From CAZUXY01 sp964624235 (GTDB lineage: Bacteria > Spirochaetota > UBA4802 > UBA5368): a stretch of 29,383 nt of DNA. Position numbers and translations under genes: made by a program. Shown here one piece after another: positions 7,068 to 16,700 of the stretch (position 1 is the first letter of the stretch; every line of letters begins with the position of its first letter). The stretch lies in contig CAZUXY010000056.1 of assembly GCA_964624235.1 (NCBI GenBank), positions 1 through 29,383 of the forward strand. Direction: 5' to 3'. A model generated the notes under the pieces. That model was not told the origin of the DNA, searched no databases, and saw nothing but the letters and a program-made list of their open reading frames with translations.

Positions 7068-8971
7068 ATCCCGTAAAGGTAATGGCAGACGCGGCACCCT
7101 TCAAGGGCCGGCGGCATGGCCAGGCGCGCCTCGTCCAGCGCTTTGTGCAGGTTCTGCAGGGAGGGCTCAAACCGCGACGAGGCCAGGCTTTTGCCGTAGG
7201 CCGCTTCCCTTTCCTCGAAGCGGGTGCGGTAGCGGCGGCAGGCCTCGGTTTCCCACAGCTTTTCGATGCCGTCGCCGGGCAGCTTCCCGTAATGCACCGA
7301 GGGCATGGTTTCCTCCCGCCCCAGCCATTCGGTGGGACCGCCGTAGGCCAGGCTGACGCAGGGCGACACCAGCCCGTCAAAACGGACAAACAGCGCATCG
7401 CGCGGGTCCTGGTCGCAGACCGGCTGTTCCTCAGGCACAAAATTGAAGACTTCCATTTCAAGGCCCATACGGTGCGCCCTCTTTCGGGCTTTTTCAGTAA
7501 GCTTCTGGTAGTTCCTGATCTGCCGGGTCTGCCCGCTCCCGAAAAGTCCGAAGCCCTTCCCGCTGTCGCCTCTGATCACATCGCACTGTTTGAAATTTAT
7601 ACGGTCGACGCCCATACCGGCGCAGAGGTCCACCAGGTCTTCAAGCTGGTGCACGTTTACCGGCATCATCACGAAATTCACGATTATCCGCGGCGACCCC
7701 TCCCTTTTCAGCGCGGCCAGGCGCCTGATATTGCCGGTCACCCATTCGAAGGAAGCGCCGCGCCTTACGTTCTCGAAGACCTCTGCCGTCGCGCCGTCTA
7801 CCGAAACGGCGATCCAGTCGATGCCGGCCCCGACCAGTGCGCCGGCCTTTTCAGCGTCCAGCAGGGTGCCGTTGGTAAGCAACCCGGTCTCGCAGCCGGC
7901 GGCTTTCGCGTCGGCGACCCATTGCGGGAGATGAGGGTTCATGAGCGCCTCTCCGCCCCCCGAAAGGTCCACCGAGGCCACCTCGGGGAGATAGGGTTTC
8001 AGGGCGCTCCACACTTCAGGCGACATCATGCCTTTGCCGGGCGCGTTCTTTCGGTACTCCTCCCACGGGCACATTACGCAACTGAGGTTGCAGGCGATGG
8101 ATGACTCGATCTGCCACAGCCTCCATCGGCGGCGCTGCGGCGGTTTGCCCCGCAGGCGGAATTCCTCAACGCGCCGCAAGAGAGGCGCCATCCGCCGGTC
8201 CACGGTTTTCGGCAGTACCAGGGACTTGACCGACATCCACCACCCCTTACGGTCAAGAAAGACCTCTCCCGCCGGGCCGCGCGCCGCCTCGATTATTTTG
8301 CCGGCGATTTCCTCGCGCGGCGCCCCGCAGTGTTCCATGGGGCAGAGACGGTCCCTGCCCTGTTCACGGAACGCGTTTTCCTCGAAGGAGGTGTCGACGG
8401 TGCCGGGGTACACGTTGACCACATCGATGCCGCGGCCCTCCAGTTCCAGCCGCATGGTGTTCGCCATAACGGCGAGGGCGGATTTGCTCCCGCCGTACAC
8501 GGCGTTGGTGGGTATGGGGACCCTTCCCGCGCACGAGACGATGTTGATGACGCGACCCCCTCCCCGCCTTATCATCCCCGGCAGCAGGGACTTGATGATC
8601 GACAGGGGCGCGAAGGTGTTGACCTCGAAGAGCCGGCGTATGAGTTCTTCCGAGGCTTCGTCGAGGGTCGCGAAGTACCCCAGACCGGCGTTGTTGAAGA
8701 GCACGTCCACCCCTCCCCAGACCCGTTCCGCCTCCAGGGCGAGCCGCGCCCCCGCACCGGGGACGGCCAGGTCGGCGGGAACCGCCCGCGCGTATTCGGG
8801 ATGCGCGAGCGACGCGATCAGCTCTTCCAGCGCCGCCGGGGAGCGCGAGCTGAGGATGAGCCGCGCCCCTTCCTTCGAAAGGGTGCGCGCCATGGATGAA
8901 CCGAGCCCCCCGCTGGCCCCGGTGAGCAGTATGGTTTTTTCCGTGAAAACGTAGTTGCCGTATTTCGCCAT
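7064..8971 (-). CDS. Short-chain dehydrogenase-radical SAM fusion protein
   Basis: This 635-residue protein joins two enzymes. Residues 1-250 are a complete SDR: the NAD(P)-binding 'TGASGGLG' (17-24), 'NNAG' (93-96), catalytic S146 and Y159-x3-K163, and 'YPGTVDT'. Residues about 283-635 are a radical SAM enzyme: C294-x3-C298-x2-C301 ('CNLSCVMC'), the SAM-binding 'SGGGEALMNP' (337-346) and a half-barrel typical of SPASM/twitch proteins. C-terminal cysteines ('VSPCVSLAY' and 'GCRVCHYLYG') may hold an auxiliary cluster. One polypeptide could thus pair an alcohol/ketone redox step with a radical modification of a peptide or small molecule. There is no frameshift between the halves: the frame is open throughout. 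Substrate unknown; no precursor peptide gene is obvious nearby. Confidence 0.88.
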   Translation of the reverse strand: MAKYGNYVFTEKTILLTGASGGLGSSMARTLSKEGARLILSSRSPAALEELIASLAHPEYARAVPADLAVPGAGARLALEAERVWGGVDVLFNNAGLGYFATLDEASEELIRRLFEVNTFAPLSIIKSLLPGMIRRGGGRVINIVSCAGRVPIPTNAVYGGSKSALAVMANTMRLELEGRGIDVVNVYPGTVDTSFEENAFREQGRDRLCPMEHCGAPREEIAGKIIEAARGPAGEVFLDRKGWWMSVKSLVLPKTVDRRMAPLLRRVEEFRLRGKPPQRRRWRLWQIESSIACNLSCVMCPWEEYRKNAPGKGMMSPEVWSALKPYLPEVASVDLSGGGEALMNPHLPQWVADAKAAGCETGLLTNGTLLDAEKAGALVGAGIDWIAVSVDGATAEVFENVRRGASFEWVTGNIRRLAALKREGSPRIIVNFVMMPVNVHQLEDLVDLCAGMGVDRINFKQCDVIRGDSGKGFGLFGSGQTRQIRNYQKLTEKARKRAHRMGLEMEVFNFVPEEQPVCDQDPRDALFVRFDGLVSPCVSLAYGGPTEWLGREETMPSVHYGKLPGDGIEKLWETEACRRYRTRFEEREAAYGKSLASSRFEPSLQNLHKALDEARLAMPPALEGCRVCHYLYGI

Positions 8972-9369
8972 ATCCGGTAATATTCCGTTGAAGTGTTTAA
9001 TCCTGCTCCACGCCTTCCCCGACGGACACTCCCGACAAGGAGGGCACTGGGAGCATCCGTGCGGGGCGGCGCGGAGACTGACAGACTAACAGATTTCGGA
9101 ACAAACACAAGTGATAATTATAGGGAACGCCGGCGGCTTATGCGGCTCACCGGAAAAATTACTTTACAAAACCATTTTATAACATATAACATAATTTTAA
9201 AAATGACAAAATGCCGGCACACCACCCCGCCCCTCCGACGCTTCACCTCGCGGGGCTGCCGCCGATTGTGCCGGCATCATGACCGGGCGTAGTGAAATAC
9301 TCTGTCCTTTCGTTATACGGCGCACAAAGCAGCATCATAACAATATAGAAACGCCAAGGAGGATCGTGC
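8972..9369. other. 398-bp intergenic region with a nested inverted repeat
   Basis: No gene is supported here. An AT-rich patch at 9155-9205 is followed by a strong inverted repeat (9211-9277, listed separately). The region separates the divergent SDR-radical SAM gene and the envelope gene run starting at 9370. A good ribosome-binding site (AAGGAGG, 9356-9362) precedes the latter. Confidence 0.5.
9211..9277. repeat. Perfect 10-bp inverted repeat with nested GC hairpin
   Basis: ATGCCGGCAC (9211-9220) is the exact reverse complement of GTGCCGGCAT (9268-9277). Inside, CCCCGC at about 9224 faces GCGGGG at about 9250, giving a nested stem. No T-run follows, so it is not a typical terminator. It could be a REP-like element, a processed RNA structure or a small non-autonomous mobile element. 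Confidence 0.5.
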
Positions 9370-10083
9370 ATGGTTAAAAGCACAGTCAAGGTTGTCCTGT
9401 TATTTCTGGCTTTCACCCTCACGTTCGGCGGCACCGCCTATCCGCAGGCCGCGGGAACGCCCGGCGACAAAGAAGTGAAAGAACGTATCGATTTTATCCA
9501 GAAAGGTTTTGAAGACGGTCAGTTCAGGAGCAAGCTGTGGTCGTACAGCTGGATCGGCATATATTCAGGCTTCACCGGCTATTTTACCTACGCCGCCATC
9601 GCCGACGACAGCGAGAAACGCGCCTCCAATATCGTGAGCGCCTCGAAATCGGCGATCGCCGTCACCATGCTGCTGGCGCAGCCCTTCCAGGCCTGTTACG
9701 CCGCCGGCACGATACGGGTAATGCCCGAGGGAACGCCGGAAGAGCGGATGAAGAAACTGGAATCGGCGGAGTCGTGGCTCAAGAGCAGCAGCAAACAGCA
9801 GAAAGGCGGGCGTTCGCTCAAGAAGCACCTTATCTCCCTGGCGGTGCACCTTGTGGGAGGCGGCTTCGTGTGGTACTTCGAGAGCCTGGAGAACGCGCTC
9901 ATCAGCGTGGGTTCGGGGATCATCACTTCGGGACTCAACATCTGGACCCAGCCCATGCACTCCGTACGACAATACCGGGATTACGGCGAGCGTTACAAGC
10001 CGCTGCGCGCGGATGCGCAGGAAGACCAGTACTACTACTGGGCGCTGTTCCCCGGCGGTTTCGTGGCGGGAACACGGTTTTAA
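9370..10083 (+). CDS. Exported hypothetical protein with hydrophobic segments
   Basis: I do not recognise this 237-residue protein. It has a clear signal peptide (hydrophobic residues 7-22, probable cleavage near 'TAYPQAAG'). A helical mature region follows with glycine-rich, moderately hydrophobic stretches ('SYSWIGIYSGFTGYFTYAAIA', 'HLISLAVHLVGGGFVWYF', 'ALISVGSGIITSGLNIW'). It ends in ...FVAGTRF, a terminal Phe as in many outer-membrane proteins, but the repeats do not look like a regular beta-barrel. AAGGAGG lies 7 bases before ATG. It opens a same-strand gene run ending in the PA2779/PA2778 set, suggesting an envelope role. Confidence 0.65.
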   Translation: MVKSTVKVVLLFLAFTLTFGGTAYPQAAGTPGDKEVKERIDFIQKGFEDGQFRSKLWSYSWIGIYSGFTGYFTYAAIADDSEKRASNIVSASKSAIAVTMLLAQPFQACYAAGTIRVMPEGTPEERMKKLESAESWLKSSSKQQKGGRSLKKHLISLAVHLVGGGFVWYFESLENALISVGSGIITSGLNIWTQPMHSVRQYRDYGERYKPLRADAQEDQYYYWALFPGGFVAGTRF

Positions 10084-10185
10084 CGGGTTCGAAAACCTAT
10101 GATGCGGCCCGCCCCACGCCGCATCATGAAGCGTTTTCCCATGCTTGATATGGCTGACACCGCATGGTAGTATACGGGTGGCTGT

Positions 10186-10674
10186 ATGACGGTAAATCTC
10201 ATCATCGTAGCGGCGTTTATTTCTGTGTTAGTGATACTGTTTTTTCTGTATCGCGGGTCCACCCTTGAAAAACTGGCGCCGCTGCCGGGAGAGACGATAA
10301 TTTCGGAAGAATCCCCGGTGGATGTGATTCAGGCAGGGTCGCCGAGGACGGTGTATTTTCACTCGTGCATGATCCGTCTGACCGACCGGCGTATCATTAT
10401 CGCTCAAAAGATTCCCCTAACAAAAAACAGCCACTTCCTCAGGGCGGTGATAAACCATTCCTTGCCGGAACCGGGTATGGATCTGAAATCGACCCTGCGC
10501 AGGGGCTACCTCAATTTTCACGCCGGGAAGGAAGAAATCAGCGTTACACCGGGCGCCCGGGGGCTCACCGTCAGTATCGTTATACCCCGTTCGCCGCTGA
10601 ACCGGCGACAGTACCTGGAATTCACCGCACGGCGGGGCGACGCGTTCATGAGCATGTTCGGTCAGGTTCGTTAA
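10186..10674 (+). CDS. Membrane-anchored hypothetical protein
   Basis: This 162-residue protein has one N-terminal transmembrane helix (about residues 4-21) followed by a soluble domain rich in beta-strands. 'MIRLTDRRIIIAQKIPL' resembles the 'LTDxRLIi' strand pair of PH/GRAM-like domains, so a membrane-facing PH-like fold is possible but unproven. It lies about 100 bp after the preceding gene on the same strand. No catalytic motif is seen and the function is unknown. Confidence 0.55.
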   Translation: MTVNLIIVAAFISVLVILFFLYRGSTLEKLAPLPGETIISEESPVDVIQAGSPRTVYFHSCMIRLTDRRIIIAQKIPLTKNSHFLRAVINHSLPEPGMDLKSTLRRGYLNFHAGKEEISVTPGARGLTVSIVIPRSPLNRRQYLEFTARRGDAFMSMFGQVR

Positions 10675-10841
10675 GGGCGAGCCATCCCGCGAACACCGTA
10701 CCCATACGGATATTTTTATGCTCATGGACAGGAACCAGCGGCGGGTGAAACTGAAAAAATAGTTGCAATCAGGCCCCTCCTTTCGATAATTAACGGGTTC
10801 ATTTTCAGCTTTTTTCACCAAGAACGCAATAAGGAGAGATC

Positions 10842-11210
10842 ATGAACAGGGGATTAAAGATATTCGCGGCCTTTCTGTCGTGCTATTTTATCATTATAAC
10901 CACCACGCCCGGCGTGGCGGGGATCGTCGGCTCGATAAACTCGTCATCGATCCATGCCGAGAGCGTGCGGGACCAGGAAGTCACTACGGTTAAAAAAGCC
11001 CTGGAACTGAAAATAGTGCAGGAGAAACTCCGGGCCTACGGACTGACCGAGCAGGAAGTAAACGAGAAGATCAAGAAGATGTCAGACAAGCAGGTGCATA
11101 TGCTGGCCCAGGCCTCGGAAAAGGTGCTGGCCGGAGGTGACGGGCTGGGCCTCATCATCACGGTCCTTGTGATAGTCGTACTGGTATTGCTGATCCTGCG
11201 GCTGGCCTGA
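10842..11210 (+). CDS. PA2779 family protein
   Basis: This 122-residue protein has a signal-like N-terminus (about residues 5-27). A charged helical middle contains 'ALELKIVQEKLRAYGLTEQEVNEKIKKMSDKQVHMLAQ', and the C-terminal transmembrane helix is 'LGLIITVLVIVVLVLLILRLA'. This is the layout of the PA2779 family, named after the Pseudomonas aeruginosa gene, which nearly always sits next to a PA2778-type cysteine peptidase; that gene starts 25 bp downstream here. The biochemical role of the family is unknown. AAGGAGAG precedes the ATG at a normal distance. Confidence 0.85.
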   Translation: MNRGLKIFAAFLSCYFIIITTTPGVAGIVGSINSSSIHAESVRDQEVTTVKKALELKIVQEKLRAYGLTEQEVNEKIKKMSDKQVHMLAQASEKVLAGGDGLGLIITVLVIVVLVLLILRLA

Positions 11211-11235
11211 TAAGGATTTTTTATCGGGATTTTTT

Positions 11236-11715
11236 ATGACTTCGCTTGTGCTTTTGTTCCTTCTGGGGGCCTCCCCGGTACCCGTCGGGGACGTCCCCTT
11301 CGTTAAACAAAAAACCAACTTCTGCGGACCGGCGGCCCTCTCGTCGGTGCTGGCGTATTACGGCAGGGCGAGGGACCAGGAAACCATCGCGCGTAAAATT
11401 TATTCGCAGAGGCTCCGGGGCGCGCTGATCACCGATATGGAGGATTACGCTCGGGAAGAGGGTTTCAACACAATACTGGAACAGGGTACCGTCGACTCGC
11501 TGAAGGCCGAAATCGCACAAGGCAGGCCCGTGATCGTGCTGGTCGATGTGGGGTTCTGGATTGTGTCGAAACCCCACTACCTGGTGCTTTTCTCCTATGA
11601 TGACAACGGGTTCACCGCCCATACCGGTTCACGACCGTCAAAGCGCATAGCCTACGCGACCCTGAAAAAACAATGGAACAGAATGGGAAATACCTATCTG
11701 GTGGTGTACCGGTGA
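11236..11715 (+). CDS. PA2778 family cysteine peptidase (C39-like), without its TPR half
   Basis: This 159-residue protein is a C39-like papain-fold peptidase domain. 'QKTNFCGPAALSSVLAYYG' supplies the oxyanion Gln (Q25) and nucleophile C30, and 'KPHYLVLFSYDDNG' supplies H114 with Asp at 122-123. A short hydrophobic N-terminus suggests export. C39 peptidases process peptides next to ABC exporters, but none is present here; the PA2778 group is a stand-alone branch of unknown substrate. PA2778 proteins usually continue into TPR repeats; here the TPR part is the next gene, overlapping by 4 bases. The ribosome-binding site is weak (AAGGA is about 17 bases away), hinting at coupling to the upstream PA2779 gene. 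Confidence 0.82.
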   Translation: MTSLVLLFLLGASPVPVGDVPFVKQKTNFCGPAALSSVLAYYGRARDQETIARKIYSQRLRGALITDMEDYAREEGFNTILEQGTVDSLKAEIAQGRPVIVLVDVGFWIVSKPHYLVLFSYDDNGFTAHTGSRPSKRIAYATLKKQWNRMGNTYLVVYR

Positions 11716-12164
11716 ATAGGATCATCCCCCTTCTCTGCTGCTGCGTAATGTTCTGTGTGATATCGTGCTCCCGCATTCCCAAAATAGTCAGGGCCCAGGA
11801 CCCCCTGACCGCGGAAGAAAACAACGATCTGGGGTTCGCATACGAGCGGCAGAACAAACCGGAACTGGCGGAAAAAGAATACCTGAAGGCGGCAAGAAAA
11901 CGTAAAGACTGGGCGGTTCCCCGCTTCAACCTGGGAAACGTCTATTTCAAGAAAGGGGACCACGAGAGCGCGATAAAGATGTACAGGGAAGCGCTGGTTA
12001 TGGACCCGGCCTGTACGGACTGTATGAACAACCTGGCGTGGGTCCTCTGCCGGCAGGGGGAATACGATCAGGCCGGGACCCATATACGCCGGGCGCTGCG
12101 GCTGAAAAAGAACAGGGAATATGAAAAGACCCTGGATTCCATAGAACGCAGGTCGTGTCGCTGA
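11712..12164 (+). CDS. TPR-repeat lipoprotein
   Basis: This protein of about 150 residues begins at GTG 11712, which overlaps the peptidase stop as GTGA. This start gives a typical lipoprotein leader, 'MNRIIPLLCCCVMFCVISC', with lipobox VISC. Earlier in-frame starts lie inside the peptidase and would spoil the signal peptide. The mature part has about three tetratricopeptide repeats ('NNDLGFAYERQNKPELAEKE', 'PRFNLGNVYFKKGDHESAIK', 'MNNLAWVLCRQGEYDQAG'), which serve as protein-binding scaffolds. In PA2778 homologues such repeats are fused to the peptidase, so the two proteins probably work together at the membrane. Confidence 0.8.
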   Translation: MNRIIPLLCCCVMFCVISCSRIPKIVRAQDPLTAEENNDLGFAYERQNKPELAEKEYLKAARKRKDWAVPRFNLGNVYFKKGDHESAIKMYREALVMDPACTDCMNNLAWVLCRQGEYDQAGTHIRRALRLKKNREYEKTLDSIERRSCR

Positions 12165-12215
12165 GGATACGCGTACCGACACCGACTAACAGTCCTCCTC
12201 CATCGGAAACAATCC

Positions 12216-12244
12216 TTTACTGCGAGTGACGTGTCACATATAAT
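12216..12244 (+). promoter_or_regulatory. Promoter with a palindrome in its spacer
   Basis: TTTACT (12216-12221) and TATAAT (12239-12244) are separated by 17 bp, a good sigma-70 promoter for the gene at 12337. The spacer holds GTGAC-GT-GTCAC (12226-12237), a symmetric 5-bp inverted repeat that would suit a dimeric repressor. It resembles CRP/FNR half-sites, but the centre is 2 bp instead of 6, so it is probably bound by another family. Confidence 0.5.
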
Positions 12245-12336
12245 AGGTTCCGCAGGGAATACGTTTCCCCTCCCCACGGCCTGCGGACCGGTCTGACGAG
12301 GATCCGAGGGAAACCTGCTGCAGGGAGCGAAGGTTC

Positions 12337-13521
12337 ATGAACAAAAAGCGCTGGTTGTTTGTCATTGTACCTATACTGCTCGTTTCGGTCTTGTACCTGC
12401 TGTGGCGGTATTACAGCTACAGCGGTCCCGATGTCGGAGGAAGGTGCCATACCGGGACGCCTCTGAATTTTACGTGCCTGCACCCGCAGATTAACGATAT
12501 CATAAAGAGATTTCATGACCGTCGGCACTCTCTCAATCCACGGGACCTCAGGGGTCATTTCAGCCTGGTGCCGGGAGGCAACACCGACCTTTACGGCTCG
12601 GCCGATATGGCGTATCTGCTCTGGATCACGGGTGAGCTTGAAGAACGCACCACACCGCGGGGACGGGCCGAATGGATCGCGCTCATTCAGTCTTTTCAGA
12701 ACCCCGATACAGGCGTGTTCGACCGTCTGGATAAACCGGAAGAAAGCGTCATACACGCCACGGCCTTCGCCACCGCCGCGCTGAAACTGCTGGGCGGCAG
12801 TCCCCTCTATCCCCACCAATGGGCAGACAGATTTTTTTCAAGTCCCGCTGCCGTTGCCCGCTGGCTGGAGGCGTTCGGGTGGAACGAGGTCTGGTCGGGG
12901 TCCCATAACGCGGGGGCCGCGGCCGCGGTGATCGACGCACCCCGCGGGGCGGGCCTGCCGCCTCTCTGGAAGAAATGGGTCATCGCCGCATTCACCGAAC
13001 GGGTGGACCGGCGCACCGGTTTCTGGAAACGCGGCATACTCGACAGGGTCAACCGTAAGGTAACGACCATCGATCTGGGCGGCGCGGCCCATTTCTGGTG
13101 GATATACCTGCATACGGACACGCCGGTACCCTTTCCTGAAAAAGTTATCACGGGGATACTGGGCCTGCAGAAAAATTCTGGGCTGTGGGGTACCCGTCTC
13201 TTTAATGGCGCCCTCCCCCAGGGCATTGATTTCGACGCCATCAACGGCATGCGCATTGCCTGGCGATACACGTCACCCGCTTTCAGGAAAAAACAGCGGG
13301 AAAAGATCATCGGGGCGCTCGACCGTTACGCCTGTGCGGCCCATTATCACCTCGCCGCCGGGGATTCTCTCACTAAACTTTTCACCAAAACCCATAAGAT
13401 GGTAGGGACCTTCAACGCCCTTGCCGAACTGGACCTTTTCTACCGCGAGCTGACGGGAGAAAGAAAGCTCATCCTTGTCCGTCCCCTGAGGAGTACACTG
13501 GACACCGCCGCCTGGCAGTGA
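12337..13521 (+). CDS. Membrane-anchored protein with prenyltransferase/terpene-cyclase-like helical repeats
   Basis: This 394-residue protein has an N-terminal transmembrane anchor (about residues 5-23). The long helical domain has motifs like those of alpha/alpha-barrel proteins: 'QSFQNPDTGVFDR' and 'GILGLQKNSGLWGTRLFNG' resemble the Q-x-x-x-G-x-W/F (QW-type) repeats of squalene cyclases and prenyltransferase-like proteins. 'VIHATAFATAALKLLGG' is a typical intervening helix. No DxDD or DCTAE cyclase motif is seen, so terpene cyclisation is unlikely; a carbohydrate- or lipid-processing role outside the membrane is possible. It appears to be transcribed alone from the promoter at 12216-12244. 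Function unknown. Confidence 0.6.
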   Translation: MNKKRWLFVIVPILLVSVLYLLWRYYSYSGPDVGGRCHTGTPLNFTCLHPQINDIIKRFHDRRHSLNPRDLRGHFSLVPGGNTDLYGSADMAYLLWITGELEERTTPRGRAEWIALIQSFQNPDTGVFDRLDKPEESVIHATAFATAALKLLGGSPLYPHQWADRFFSSPAAVARWLEAFGWNEVWSGSHNAGAAAAVIDAPRGAGLPPLWKKWVIAAFTERVDRRTGFWKRGILDRVNRKVTTIDLGGAAHFWWIYLHTDTPVPFPEKVITGILGLQKNSGLWGTRLFNGALPQGIDFDAINGMRIAWRYTSPAFRKKQREKIIGALDRYACAAHYHLAAGDSLTKLFTKTHKMVGTFNALAELDLFYRELTGERKLILVRPLRSTLDTAAWQ

Positions 13522-13603
13522 CGGCGCATCCGCGAACGGGATCTGACCATGCGCCAGGGGTGAATAAACCGCCTTTGTCGCCTCAGAAGGCAGGGGTAAC
13601 ATG

Positions 13604-13638
13604 AAAAACCGCCGGCACACCGCAACGGGCGCCGACGG
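13604..13638 (-). terminator. Rho-independent terminator of the large regulator gene
   Basis: Read on the minus strand, CCGTCGGC (13638-13631) pairs with GCCGGCGG (13616-13609) with one G-U, followed by TTTTT (13608-13604). It lies about 65 bp after the stop of the 1574-residue regulator, on the right strand to end its transcript. Confidence 0.6.
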
Positions 13639-13703
13639 CATAGAGGTACTCCGGTTATAAAAATAAGACCGGGTTTATTTACATGGAAAGGACGGAACGC
13701 GGT

Positions 13704-16700
13704 TTATCTCTCTTTCAACAGATTTTCAGCCATTACGGAGCGGTAGGTCCGCCCAACTGAAAGGCGGGTATCGTCTTCATCGTTCATGAAAATCACATAC
13801 CCTCCCGAAGGAGTCCTTCTTATACGTGTGACGTGCCTCAGGTTTACAATGTATTGTTTGTGTATCCGAATGAACCTGTCCGCCGGTAATTCACTCACCA
13901 CATCTTTAAGAAGCCTGGGGATCTCATACGTCGTTTCGACGGTATGCATCACGGTATGCCTTTTATGAGACGAAAAATAGATTATATTGTCGTAGGGAAC
14001 TATATGCACTTCATTCAGGTACCTGAACGCAAAGCCGGCCCCCTGTGCCGCCCTTTCTCGCTCCCCTGCCAAAAGAGCGTTCCGTATGCAGATCGCCGCG
14101 TGGTGCGCGAGCAGCTCAAGTGTGGTTTTTCGAACGCCGGTAAATACCCCGCTTATGGACCTGTTTTCGAGGTACCATACGGTCCCGAAATTTTCAGCGT
14201 CAGCTTTTATACACACGGCTGAACGGGGACTGTTTTTCCTGAAATACGGGATATGGTTAAAGGTATTCTCGTGCCGCCCGTCGTAGACCACCATTTTTTC
14301 CCCGGTCCTCCTGATATAGCGTATCATCTCGACCGGCAAATGGGATTCTGCATCCACAGGCAGCAGCCGCATCAGTCCGGAATCTCCCGGGCCGGCGGCG
14401 CATAAGGCCTGAAGGAACATCCTGCCGTCCCGTTCGATCACGAGACCGAATAAATCCGCTCCCGAATGGCGCAGCACGATCCCTCCCAGGACTTTCAGGA
14501 GTTCCCCGGATTCCATGTGGCGGGATAATTCATTAAAGTGCTCCAGCAGGGCCAGAATGTCGTGTCCGCTAAGGCTCTCGAGCTCCGTATGTTCGTGCAG
14601 AATCTCCGGGTACTTTTCCCGGAGTTGCGCCAGCTTTTTCATCGCGCCCCATTCACCGAAACGTTCATACGCTCTTTTCAGATAAATCGCCGCGAAATCG
14701 TCCTTGTGCAGGGAAAGCCAGAACAGCGCCGCCCTTTCGCACGCGATTGCCTCGACCTGGGTAAACCCGTTCTCGCGGGCCGAGGCGATGGCCTGATCAT
14801 ACAGCGTCATGGCGAACATAAAGTCGCCCTCCAGTCTGGCGCATTCCGCCTCGATGAGAAGGTGACGGCAGAGAAAGTTCCCTGGACATTCAGACGACCA
14901 CAACCGGTATTTTTCCCGCGCGTCTGAAAGCTCTTCCATGCCGGTTATTTTATCCACATTATGAGAGTCGAGAACGCAGGCGAGCAGATTCAGGGCGTTA
15001 TAAAAATGAAACTCGGTGATGGTAAAACTCCAGCCGATAATATACTTTTTATATTTTTCATATTCAGCGCTGAATGAACGGCCTTCTTTATATTTCGCGT
15101 AGAGATACAGCGCCATTATCCTGGAACTGTAATAATAAAAAATGCTCACATACGACTTCCTCTCGATCAGTTCTTTAATGAATGCTCCCTCTGACACTTC
15201 ATCCCAGGTATCAGAATATGTGCCCTGTTCTTTGCCGGCCAGATCTGAAAATATCATTTTCAGCACTACAAAATTGTCGTGATAAATTGTAATTTTTGTT
15301 TTTTCCAGGAAAAGGATATCGTTTTCAAGCTCTTCCAGTGAAGCGGCTATTTCCCTGCCCGAGCAGAATTTATTCGCGGTATAATGGGTGACGGCAAGCG
15401 CCGCGTACAGGTAATCACCGTTTTTTATACCATTTATATACGCGGTCCTTATGATTTCGAGTGAATCACGCAGCGGATTTTTCCAGATATGTATCAGACC
15501 CCCATATTGAAGATCGACCAGGCTCGATTGTGACTGCTGTTTATATTTCTTATTCAGGAGGTATCCCGCTTCACCGAGTATATACGCGGATTTATACTCG
15601 TTCCAGTAACCGATCAGCAGATAGGCGCAGGTGGTAAAACATGAGTACGTATAGGTAATAAGACCATGTTCAAAGTTCATCCTCGTGACCATCAAGGACA
15701 AATATATAAATGCGTGCTGGTTGCTGGTATGGAAAAGGATCCCCGAAAGAATCACCATCAGTTTCGTGAACCTGAGCTGATCAGGATTTTCCGCCGGGGG
15801 CATGTTCAGGATATATTCAACATTAATGTCTTTAAGATAGGTATCCAGCTTCCGCTTTTCCTCATCCAATTGTTTTTTAAGCTTTTCGGGTTCCATGTCG
15901 ATCTCAATGCCGAAAAGCTCTAGACCCTTAAGTCCGATCGCTATAGCTTCGTCATACTTCATTTCGAACATCTTAGCATTGGCCAGGATAACGCAGATAT
16001 CCGCTTTTTCCAGGATGTCGTCGGTGAGGCACATCGCCCTGTTCAGATACCTTCCGGCCCTGTCATATTCCGCGTTCAGGAACAGGCACTCGCCGTAATA
16101 CCTGTGCAGCCTGTACTTCAGATCCCGGTCGTTACTCCCGGATTTTTTATAGATACGCAGGGATTTTTCAAAATACCTTACCGCCGCTCCGTACGCAAAA
16201 TTCGATTTCGCCTTTAATCCCGCCCTTATATTAAGATCGATCAGCAGGCCGTGATCTTCAGCGGCTTCCCCCGCTTCATTGAAATGGTCGGCGATCTCGA
16301 ATATATGCTCATCGCTGACGCCGTGGCGCGACAGCAGCCTTTGGCCTATGTTGCCGTGAAGTTCGGCTTTTTCCTCACGGGTCAGCAGTCCGTGCGCGGC
16401 TTCCTGTATCCTGTCGTGACTGAAGGCGAACACGCCGCCGCCCTCGTTGATCAGATACCCGCCTTTAATCAGGCGGCCCAGGATATGGGATGTTCTTTTG
16501 GGCATTTTCTCCATAACGGCGTCGAGCATGTTTAATTCAAAGCGGCCCCCGACGCATGACGCCGCCTTTAACACCCGGCGTTCACAGCTCTCCAGCGTAT
16601 CCATCATGCCGGCGAGCAGCACCAGTACGTTCTCAGTAGCCGGTACGGCACGGCCGAGGCGCTCGTCCCACTTCCAGGTGTTGTCCTGAAACCTGAGACA

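Noticed and set aside
7082..8104. Plus-strand open frame opposite the radical SAM half
   Set aside because: It lies fully inside a well-supported gene on the other strand and has no family resemblance.
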